Positions 57,648-64,000 of a DNA stretch of 64,000 bases are shown here, one piece after another. Under the pieces are notes generated by a model. That model saw nothing but the letters and a program-made list of their open reading frames with translations. It did not search any database and was not told where the DNA came from. Position 1 is the stretch's first letter. The number at the start of each line of letters is the position of its first letter. Source of the stretch: Mycobacterium sp. 155 (lineage in GTDB: Bacteria; Actinomycetota; Actinomycetes; Mycobacteriales; Mycobacteriaceae); contig NZ_KB892705.1 in assembly GCF_000373905.1 (NCBI RefSeq), forward strand, positions 2,847,463-2,911,462, read 5' to 3'. Both the position numbers and the translations under genes were made by a program.

Positions 57648-58163
57648 TCAGTTCACGCGAGCCTGGCTGACTTGGGCGAGTTGCTCGGTGATGGTGCACA
57701 GATCCGGCAAGACGGCGGGGTTCATCGACTGGATCGACCAGGTGATGACGTCGGTGCCCTTGCTGACATAGATGCTGCAGACGTTCGCATCGGCCGCTTT
57801 GAAGCCCTTGTTCCCGTTGAGGGAAAGCTCGGTCAGCGTGCGCCCGGCGCGTTTTTCCAGCGCCCGCTCGGTGTCCATGTCACTCCCCCGGTACCACCAG
57901 GTGGAGATGCCCATGCCAGCGCCGAAGGTGCCCAGCACGGTGTTCTCCTGCCAGAAGCAGCCTGAGTCGTTCACCACGACCTTGGTGAACATCGAACCAG
58001 CGGCCTTGGTCACGTCGGCATCGGTGATGCCGTTGCAATCCGTGGCGTGGAAGCCGCTGCCGGCTGCGGCCGCCGGCGGCAAGTCCGGGCGCTCCGACGT
58101 TCCGCACGCCGCCAGCACCAGAGCACCGAAAGCGGCACCTGCGATGACGGTGCGCGTAACCAT
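57648..58163 (-). CDS. DUF3558 lipoprotein (LprB-like)
   Basis: 171 residues from ATG 58163. Signal peptide ending in the lipobox LAAC (GALVLAACGTSERP). DUF3558 features: Cys pairs, GCFWQEN, WWYRGSDMDTERALEKRAG and GNKGFKAADANVC. The pattern resembles mycobacterial LprB. Two bp from the next DUF3558 gene upstream, so one operon; the pair mirrors the LprB/LprC arrangement of M. tuberculosis. Function unknown. Confidence 0.82.
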   Translation of the reverse strand: MVTRTVIAGAAFGALVLAACGTSERPDLPPAAAAGSGFHATDCNGITDADVTKAAGSMFTKVVVNDSGCFWQENTVLGTFGAGMGISTWWYRGSDMDTERALEKRAGRTLTELSLNGNKGFKAADANVCSIYVSKGTDVITWSIQSMNPAVLPDLCTITEQLAQVSQARVN

Positions 58164-58165
58164 GG

Positions 58166-58717
58166 TCAGAGCTCCGCCTGCAACGTCTTCGACAGCAGCA
58201 TCTGAGCGTCCTGGCACGGATCGCCGCCATTCTGGCCGCGGTACTGCACCCACCAGCTGAGCACGCCCGAACCCGCCGCCGCGGTGGCGGAGCACGCCGC
58301 GCCCGTAACGTCGCGGCGTGCCAGGAACGCCTCATGGCGTTCGACGACAATATCGGTGATCTGCGCTTTCCGATCCCGAGCCACCGCATGTTCACGCTCA
58401 AGGGATCCCGATTCGAACCACGAGAACACCACGTCGAGCATCAGCGGCGCAGCGTTCGGCCCGCCGCTGCGCGACAGCACGTACTGACAGACCGCGCCGC
58501 TGTAGGGACGAACGATGTTGTCCGCCTTGAGGAATTCCCGGACCGAGGTGTCGACCAGCAGACCGCATCGGTCATCGACATATCCGTAGCCACGGTCCGA
58601 GCCCGCGCTACCGGCGTCGGCGCGCTGCGCCGTCCCGCTGACGGTGTGCGAGCACGCCGCGACAGTCACCATTGCGGTGACCACCACGGCAGCAGCCTCC
58701 ACAACACGCCGACGCAT
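58166..58717 (-). CDS. DUF3558 lipoprotein (LprC-like)
   Basis: 183 residues from ATG 58717. Lipobox VAAC in MVTVAACSHTVSGTAQ. The body has DDRCGLLVDTS, VCQYVLSR, WFESGSLEREHAVARDRKAQ and a late WWVQYRG, like LprC. Partner of the gene above. An upstream ATG would add 18 residues without a signal pattern. Confidence 0.82.
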   Translation of the reverse strand: MRRRVVEAAAVVVTAMVTVAACSHTVSGTAQRADAGSAGSDRGYGYVDDRCGLLVDTSVREFLKADNIVRPYSGAVCQYVLSRSGGPNAAPLMLDVVFSWFESGSLEREHAVARDRKAQITDIVVERHEAFLARRDVTGAACSATAAAGSGVLSWWVQYRGQNGGDPCQDAQMLLSKTLQAEL

Positions 58718-58895
58718 CGGACAACACGCTACCGAGCACTGTGAACTCACGCGACCGAGCACCCGGGGCACGCCGAACCGGCCAAGAGCTGCCGAAGCGG
58801 TGGCACCGCAACGTACGCTTTCCCTGCGTCAGATGTCATCGCACCGGATTAGACCGAAGGGGAAAGACCGTCGCCTGATCGGAAAGTGAGAGAAC

Positions 58896-59309
58896 ATGCA
58901 TAGCTACATCACCGGGATCATCGGCGTTGTTGCGGCGGGTGCCGCGGTTTGCGCGCTGTCCGCGTGCGGCAGCTCGGACAACAAGAACAACTCTTCGCCG
59001 TCAGCGACAGCCGGCAGTTCGGGTCTCAACGTCGAAATCGGCAACACGATCAACTACGCGTCCGTCGGGACTACTGCCGACATCGATTGCGCCAACGGCA
59101 AATCACTCACCATCGGTGGTACCAACAACACCCTGACCGTTAAGGGCACGTGCGCCAGCGTCAACATCGGCGGTTCGGACAACAAGATCACCTTCGACCA
59201 GATCGACAAAGATCTGGCCGTGCTCGGGTTCAACAACACCGTGATCTACAAGGCCGGCGACCCGAAGGTCACGAACACCGGCAGCAACAACACGGTCAAC
59301 AAGGGCTGA
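58896..59309 (+). CDS. DUF3060 lipoprotein
   Basis: 137 residues. Signal peptide with lipobox LSAC (AAVCALSACGSSDNKN), an Asn/Ser-rich linker, then the DUF3060 repeat-like core: IDCANGKSLTIGGTNNTLTV, GTCASVNIGGSDNKITF and LGFNNTVIYKAG, a right-handed beta-helix-like succession of Gly-Asn turns. Exported and lipid-anchored; function unknown. Divergent from the DUF3558 pair. Confidence 0.83.
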   Translation: MHSYITGIIGVVAAGAAVCALSACGSSDNKNNSSPSATAGSSGLNVEIGNTINYASVGTTADIDCANGKSLTIGGTNNTLTVKGTCASVNIGGSDNKITFDQIDKDLAVLGFNNTVIYKAGDPKVTNTGSNNTVNKG

Positions 59310-59391
59310 CCGAGCTACTGGTCCTCGTCTGGTTCGACGAGGCAGTTCCGCGGGGGTGTCGTTTTTCATCGACGCATCTAGCCTGGGAAGC

Positions 59392-60153
59392 ATGCCTCGG
59401 TGCGTATTAGTCACCGGCGCCACCGGAACGCTCGGCCATCACGTGGTGCCGGAGGTGACGGGCGCCGGTCATTCCGTCCGGGCCCTGAGCCGCCATAAGC
59501 ACATCGGATACACCGGCGTGCATTGGTGTCAGGGCGATCTGAGCGCGGGAACCGGACTGGAGGCCGCGCTCGACGGTGTCGACGTCGTCGTCCACTGCGC
59601 GACTCAGCCCACCGGCAACAAGGACGTCAGGGCCACGGAGAACCTGATCGCCGCGGCTCACCGAGCCGGCGTCGAGCATCTCGTGTACATCTCGATCGTC
59701 GGGATCGACCGCATCCCGTTGCCCTACTACAAGGCCAAACTGCGGGCCGAGGAGGCGCTGGCAGCCTCGGACATCGGCCACACGGTCGTGCGCGCGACAC
59801 AGTTCCACGAACTGATCGAGAAGATCTTCGCCGTCCAGCGATTCTCACCGGTGTTGTGTGCCCTGCGCGGTGTGCGGTTCCAACCGATCAGCACCCGGGA
59901 CGTCGCTGTCAGATTGGTCGAACTGGTCGATTCCGCGCCGGCCGGCCGGGTGGCCGACATCGGCGGTCCCGAAGTACATGACCATGACGAACTTGGTCGT
60001 ATGTACCTCGCGGCACGGGAAAGCAAGCGTCGTGTGGTCAGACTCACGCTCGGCGGCCGCATTGTCGCAGGTTACAAATCAGGCGCCAATCTGGCCCCCG
60101 ATAACGCGGTCGGCGCCACAACTTTCCAGGATCACCTCAGTTCAGGCCGATAA
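59392..60153 (+). CDS. Atypical SDR/NmrA-like NAD(P)-binding oxidoreductase
   Basis: 253 residues from ATG 59392. Rossmann start RCVLVTGATGTLGHHVVPEV (TGxxGxxG); HLVYISIVGIDRIPLPYYKAK contains a Tyr-x-x-x-Lys arrangement as in SDRs; PYYKAKL and FQPISTRDVAVRLVEL are typical of the NmrA-like group. It may be a redox sensor or a real oxidoreductase; no operon partner. Confidence 0.82.
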   Translation: MPRCVLVTGATGTLGHHVVPEVTGAGHSVRALSRHKHIGYTGVHWCQGDLSAGTGLEAALDGVDVVVHCATQPTGNKDVRATENLIAAAHRAGVEHLVYISIVGIDRIPLPYYKAKLRAEEALAASDIGHTVVRATQFHELIEKIFAVQRFSPVLCALRGVRFQPISTRDVAVRLVELVDSAPAGRVADIGGPEVHDHDELGRMYLAARESKRRVVRLTLGGRIVAGYKSGANLAPDNAVGATTFQDHLSSGR

Positions 60154-60248
60154 AAGTATTGACAGACTCCCGGTTCGCTTTTGAGACCGACGGCACAGTT
60201 TGATCAACCGTCTTGCATGTACCGACGTTCGTCGTAGGCTCGTGCCTG

Positions 60249-60833
60249 ATGAGCACTTCAGCGCCGCAGAACCGCTCGACGCGAGCTGCCGACACCGATC
60301 GGATTCAGGTGGCGCAGCTGCTCACTGATGCGGCTGCCACAGGCCGGCTGCCCATGACGGAGTACGAGGACCGGTTAACCAAGGCTTACTCCGCGCAGAC
60401 GTACGACGATCTGGCCCGGTTGAGCAATGATCTGCTCGGCGTTATTCCGTGTCCCTATGGTGCCTGCCATCCCGCACCGTCGACTCTACTGCTGGCCATC
60501 ATGAGCGGATTCGAACGCCGCGGCCGCTGGAATGTGCCGAAGAGACTCACCACATTCACGCTTTTCGGTGGCGGTGTGGTCGATATGCGCTACGCCGATT
60601 TCACCGCGCCCGATGTCGAAATCCGGTCCTATTCGATTTGCGGTGGACAAACCATTCTGGTGCCACCGGAAGTGAATGTGGATGTCGGTGGGCACGCTGT
60701 TATGGGAAGCTTCGACCATTCGGTCAAGGGCGAGGGCGCCCCCGGCGCGCCACGGGTACACATTCGCGGCTTCTCACTGTGGGGCAGCGTCGGGATCAAA
60801 CGCAAGAAGCGACGCAACCAGATCGAAGAATAG
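60249..60833 (+). CDS. DUF1707 protein with LiaF-like C-terminal domain
   Basis: 194 residues from ATG 60249. N-terminal DUF1707: ADTDRIQVAQLLTDAAATGR then LPMTEYEDRLTKAYSAQTYD. The C-terminal part resembles DUF2154/LiaF cell-wall-active domains (RLTTFTLFGGGVVDMRYADF, then GFSLWGSVGIKRKKRRN). No transmembrane helix obvious between them. Function unknown; terminator follows at 60846. Confidence 0.78.
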   Translation: MSTSAPQNRSTRAADTDRIQVAQLLTDAAATGRLPMTEYEDRLTKAYSAQTYDDLARLSNDLLGVIPCPYGACHPAPSTLLLAIMSGFERRGRWNVPKRLTTFTLFGGGVVDMRYADFTAPDVEIRSYSICGGQTILVPPEVNVDVGGHAVMGSFDHSVKGEGAPGAPRVHIRGFSLWGSVGIKRKKRRNQIEE

Positions 60834-61309
60834 CGACACACAAACGGGCGGTCCAATGGGCCGCTCTTTTTGTGGCACCTGCTGATCGGCGATTGCAGGT
60901 GGTGGCGACCACCCGCCGGCATATCGGCCACATCCAGCACAAACTTTTCTGATAGCCGCTCGCAAACCGGCCCCTACGACACCACATCGATTTTCCAGCC
61001 AACGCCCACCAGCCACTCAGCGAGTACTCGTAGGCTGGATTTTTCACGGCTCGCCATCCGCTTGGAATCCGTTGTCGGACAAGACGTTGTGTCCGGCGCA
61101 TATCGCGCCATCCACCGCGTTCATTCCGGTGGAAGGCCCTTCCCCCGAGGGCCGGGCGTGCGGCACTCGGCCCGATTCCCCGGGTGCCGCACGTCTAACA
61201 ACGGGCCGATCATTCTCCCCACAAATTCAGGTGCACATCACATCGGCTTCTCATCGGCCGCCAAGGTGACAGCGGTTGGCTGAAAACATCCGAACGCGAA
61301 GGAGAAACG
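60834..61309. other. 476-bp region without a convincing gene
   Basis: Contains a terminator at 60846-60872 and a strong hairpin CGTGCGGCAC/GTGCCGCACG at 61157-61193 (17-nt loop) ahead of the next gene. No recognisable coding pattern. Confidence 0.55.
60846..60872 (+). terminator. Rho-independent terminator after the DUF1707 gene
   Basis: Stem GCGGTCC/GGGCCGC (one G-U pair) with loop AAT, followed by TCTTTTTG. Begins 13 bp after the stop at 60833. Confidence 0.75.
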
Positions 61310-61618
61310 ATGTCGACAGAGCCCCGCAACAGCGAAGTCGTCCTGGTCCTCGACGCGGACACGGACACCGGCCGCGACACCGCCCGCCGCCTGCTACAGG
61401 CCGGTTGTCGGGTCGCCGTCACGGCCCGCCACCCAGCGCCTCTAACCCGAATCATGCATGGCTACAGTGCATCTCAGATCATGGCGATCACCGCCGATAC
61501 GTCGGATGCAGCCCAGTTCGGCCATCTCATGGACCGCATCGAGCACCGGTTCGGCCACGCCGTCGACCGAATTGTCGGCACCGACGGCGAGGCAGGCCGG
61601 CTGGCGCTGGCGTCCTGA
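61310..61618 (+). CDS. Small Rossmann-like protein, probably a shortened SDR
   Basis: 102 residues from ATG 61310, preceded by a good AAGGAGA. VVLVLDADTDTGRDTARRLL, then AGCRVAVTARHPAPL and an ITADTSDAAQFGHLMDRIE pattern follow the first beta-alpha-beta units of a short-chain dehydrogenase, but the glycine motif is degenerate (DADTDTGR) and the catalytic half is missing. Either a real small protein or the remains of a longer gene; the aldehyde-dehydrogenase scrap just after it favours decay. Function unknown. Confidence 0.5.
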   Translation: MSTEPRNSEVVLVLDADTDTGRDTARRLLQAGCRVAVTARHPAPLTRIMHGYSASQIMAITADTSDAAQFGHLMDRIEHRFGHAVDRIVGTDGEAGRLALAS

Positions 61619-61713
61619 CCGCCCGGGGTGTGTTCAACGCCGGCCAGAAATGCATGTCGGTGACCCGGACGCTGGTCAGCGAGAGGATCCACGACACTTT
61701 CGTCACAGCGCCG
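61618..61713 (+). pseudogene. Aldehyde dehydrogenase catalytic-cysteine fragment
   Basis: TARGVFNAGQKCMSVTRTLV then SERIHDTFVT matches the catalytic-Cys block of aldehyde dehydrogenases (F-x-N-A-G-Q-x-C, followed by a Arg and a VHxSxxDxF-type segment). Only about 32 codons survive, with no start and no body on either side. It overlaps the end of the preceding small gene by one base and lies 80 bp before the LysM-esterase. Confidence 0.65.
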
Positions 61714-61794
61714 ATGCCAGATACCAATTCCATTCCCCGGAAACCGGCGCACAATCGAAGTAGCTGCTGGTTCGACGTGAGGGGAGTGAGACCA

Positions 61795-63132
61795 ATGGTC
61801 AGGACACACACGGTGGTTGCCGGAGAAACGCTGTGGGCATTGGCGTTGCGCTTCTACGGCGAAGCCGAGCTGTATCGCCTGGTCGCCGCCGCCAGCGGGA
61901 TCAGCAACCCCAATGTCCTCAATGTGGGACAACAGCTGGTCTTTCCCGACTTCACCAGATACACCGCCGTCGCGGGAGACACCCTGCCGGCCTTGGCTGC
62001 GCGCTTCTACGGGGATGCGGACCTGCACCATTTGATCGGTATTGCCAGCGGCGTCACCGATGCCGACACCATCGGCGCGGGCCAGCGGCTGATCATCCCC
62101 GATATCACGAAATACCGGGTCGCACCCGGGGATACGCTGTCGGCCTTGGCGTTGCGCTTCTACGGCAACGCCGCCTTCTACTCCCCGATCGCCGCTGTCA
62201 ACAACATCGCGAACCCCAACGCGTTGAGCCCCGGGCAGGTCCTGATCATCTTTACCGGCCGCAGTGACGGCTTCGGTCTTCGGATAGTCGATCGAAACGA
62301 AAACGACCCGCGGCTGTGGTACTACCGCTTCCAGACCGACGCGATCGGCTGGAACCCCGGCGTAAACGTGCTACTGCCCGACGACTACCGCACCAGCGGG
62401 CGCACCTATCCGGTGCTCTACATGTTCCACGGTGGCAACGACGACTTCCGTTCGTTCGACTTCATGGGTATCCGCGACTGGACCGCGGGAAAGCCGATCA
62501 TCGTCGTGATGCCCGACGGCGGGCACGCGGGCTGGTACTCCAATCCGGTCAGCTCGTTCGTCGGCCCGCGGAACTGGGAGACCTTCCACATCGCCCAGTT
62601 GCTGCCCTGGATCGAGGCGAACTTCCGCACGTACGCCGAGTACGACGGCCGAGCGGTCGGTGGATTCTCGATGGGCGGCTTCGGTGCCCTGAAGTACGCC
62701 GCCAAGTACTACGGCCACTTCGCGTCGGTGAGCGCCCATTCAGGCCCAGCGAGCCTGCGGCGCGATTTCGGGCTCGTCGTGCACTGGGCCAACATCACGT
62801 CGGCGGTTCTGGACCTGGCCGGCGGAACGGTCTACGGCGCACCGCTGTGGGACCAGGCCAGGGTCAGCGCCGATAACCCGGTCGAGCGCATCGAAAGCTA
62901 CCGCAACAAGCGGATCTTCCTCGTCGCTGGCACCAGTCCAGATCCGATCAACTGGTTCGACAGCGCGAACGAGACCGAAGTGCTCGCCGGCCAACGGGAG
63001 TTCCGCGGACTGCTCGATGCCGCAGGCATACCTCAGGATTGGCATGAGGTGCCCGGCGGCCACGTCTTCCGGCCCGAGATGTTCGCCATCGACCTCGACG
63101 GCATCATTGCCCGACTTCGCCCCGCCGCATAA
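61795..63132 (+). CDS. Triple-LysM esterase (alpha/beta-hydrolase fusion)
   Basis: 445 residues from ATG 61795 (GGGGAG about 10 nt upstream). Three LysM modules at about 5-51, 55-102 and 106-152 (each with GxTL, RFYG and a PN/GQ-L-IP end), then an esterase of the FrmB/antigen-85-like fold at about 170-440: YPVLYMFHGGNDDFRSFDF, nucleophile S292 in GGFSMGGFGALKY, and H423 in PGGHVF. No signal peptide or transmembrane helix is visible at this start; the open frame upstream is the aldehyde-dehydrogenase scrap. LysM binds glycans with N-acetylglucosamine, so a cell-wall ester might be the target, but without export the location is unclear. The last 29 bp overlap the convergent gene. Confidence 0.85.
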   Translation: MVRTHTVVAGETLWALALRFYGEAELYRLVAAASGISNPNVLNVGQQLVFPDFTRYTAVAGDTLPALAARFYGDADLHHLIGIASGVTDADTIGAGQRLIIPDITKYRVAPGDTLSALALRFYGNAAFYSPIAAVNNIANPNALSPGQVLIIFTGRSDGFGLRIVDRNENDPRLWYYRFQTDAIGWNPGVNVLLPDDYRTSGRTYPVLYMFHGGNDDFRSFDFMGIRDWTAGKPIIVVMPDGGHAGWYSNPVSSFVGPRNWETFHIAQLLPWIEANFRTYAEYDGRAVGGFSMGGFGALKYAAKYYGHFASVSAHSGPASLRRDFGLVVHWANITSAVLDLAGGTVYGAPLWDQARVSADNPVERIESYRNKRIFLVAGTSPDPINWFDSANETEVLAGQREFRGLLDAAGIPQDWHEVPGGHVFRPEMFAIDLDGIIARLRPAA

Positions 63133-64000
63133 GCAATCCGTCCACCAACAGCGACATGCCGTGGTGGGCAGGCATTTCGATGGCGAAACTGTGCAGATCG
63201 TCGACGGTGGCCAACGTCTTGCCGGTGAACATGTCCGACACCGACGCCCCGGGCGGCAGCGCCTCCGAGCGCACGGTGCCCGCGATGTCCTCGTTGGCGA
63301 AGTTGAGCACCGTGAGTTGGTGGTCACCGTTGGCCAACTCGTGGACGAGCACCAGCATGCCGCGATGGGACACCTCGGGAATGTCGACCTGGCGGCTGGT
63401 GGCGATCTCGTAGTGCTTGCGGACCCGGAGGATGGCCTGGAGCTGTCGCAGAAAGCTGGTCTCGTCGACCAGCTGCTCCGGGATTGACCCGTAAAGGCTT
63501 CTCCCCCTGGGTATTCCGGCGATCGATCGGGTCGCCGTCGGGTTGTGGCCCATCAGGTCATGCGCGGCCCGGTGAATCCAGCGCGTATCCCCGCTGTGCA
63601 GAAGTGCTTCCACGTCGGCCGCCGGAAGCGTCAGCATCCCGCACATATCCCAGCCGGACAGCGCGAACACGCCCGGCTGCAGCGCGTTGAACATCGCCAG
63701 CAGCAGGTGCGCGCGCCGGATCTGGTCTACAGATACCCCGTCGCTTCGCTCGCCCCCAGTGTCGTCGATCTCGTCCAGATCCGTGATGCCCAGCGCGGCG
63801 GCGATGACGGTCGCCGTGGTACACGCGATACCGTTGGTGGTGAAAACCAAGTTGTATGGCGCGTTTTCACCGGTCAGCTTCTCGGTGAGGTCGCCACGGA
63901 TGATGTCGCCGAGGGCTTCGCCGGTGACCTCCTCACCCCGGAAGGTGTAGATGTCGTCGCGGTGGCCGGTCGACCAGTGCACGAGCTCATAGGTCAGCTC
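63104..64000 (-). CDS. Trehalose-synthase-like GH13 enzyme, C-terminal part (partial)
   Basis: The frame is open to the right edge, so the N-terminal catalytic domain lies outside. Visible are FTTNGIACTTATVIAAALGI, FALSGWDMCGMLTLPAADVE, a segment RWIHRAAHDLMGHNPTATRS and the C-terminal beta-domain (LTVLNFANEDIAGTVRSEAL). The motif NGxxC/ALSGWDxCGML is found in the TreS-like branch of GH13 amylases. Catalytic residues are not in the window. About 299 residues visible; the end overlaps the LysM-esterase by 29 bp. Confidence 0.7.
   Translation of the reverse strand, partial: ELTYELVHWSTGHRDDIYTFRGEEVTGEALGDIIRGDLTEKLTGENAPYNLVFTTNGIACTTATVIAAALGITDLDEIDDTGGERSDGVSVDQIRRAHLLLAMFNALQPGVFALSGWDMCGMLTLPAADVEALLHSGDTRWIHRAAHDLMGHNPTATRSIAGIPRGRSLYGSIPEQLVDETSFLRQLQAILRVRKHYEIATSRQVDIPEVSHRGMLVLVHELANGDHQLTVLNFANEDIAGTVRSEALPPGASVSDMFTGKTLATVDDLHSFAIEMPAHHGMSLLVDGLLMRRGEVGQ

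Overview
The window is chromosomal DNA of a high-GC actinobacterium, almost certainly a Mycolicibacterium/Mycobacterium. The gene order, read on the minus strand, follows the M. tuberculosis block that runs from rpsL-rpsG-fusA-tuf through the mycofactocin locus, the S10 and spc ribosomal clusters, secY-adk-map, sigL-rslA and on to mmsB-fadE9. Family calls come from reading the translated sequence; no database search was run.

Layout. 1-5.5 kb: end of an acyl-CoA dehydrogenase plus mmsB (valine catabolism), a HAD hydrolase, a NarL-type two-component pair, a TetR regulator divergent from a Ddn-like F420 protein, and a MarR regulator. 5.5-9.5 kb: rslA-sigL and the map-adk-secY operon (all minus). 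9.8-12.8 kb: three tandem TIGR00027-type SAM methyltransferases followed by a collapsed fourth copy. 13-19 kb: 2-hydroxyacid dehydrogenase, SppA, an LLM flavin oxidoreductase and an FAD dehydrogenase. 19.1-23.6 kb: spc genes rplO to rplN, in at least two transcription units. 23.8-33.2 kb: a sulfatase island (formylglycine-generating enzyme, two long cytosolic sulfatases, NUDIX, MalT-like LuxR regulator) lying between rplN and rpsQ. 33.3-38.7 kb: S10 operon rpsQ to rpsJ. 39-45.2 kb: thioesterase, esterase lipoprotein, then a decaying mycofactocin locus in which mftF is open, while mftD, mftE and mftG are broken and mftA, mftB and mftC are not present here. 45.3-52 kb: ECF sigma/VOC pair, an AsnC-DDAH-RocD arginine module, membrane proteins and a cutinase. 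52-57 kb: tuf, fusA, rpsG, rpsL, with a 25-bp tandem repeat made from the 3' end of tuf. 57-64 kb: TetR, a DUF3558 lipoprotein pair, DUF3060 lipoprotein, SDR, DUF1707 protein, relics of an aldehyde dehydrogenase, a LysM-esterase fusion, and the C-terminal part of a trehalose-synthase-like GH13 protein that runs off the right edge.

The most notable items are the eroding mycofactocin cluster beside rpsJ, a dispersed family of five related palindromes (arms ending in CGAGCAGAC/GTCTGCTCG) found only between genes, the tuf-derived tandem repeat, the methyltransferase relic, and the signal-less triple-LysM esterase. No tRNA, rRNA, CRISPR array or insertion sequence was seen.
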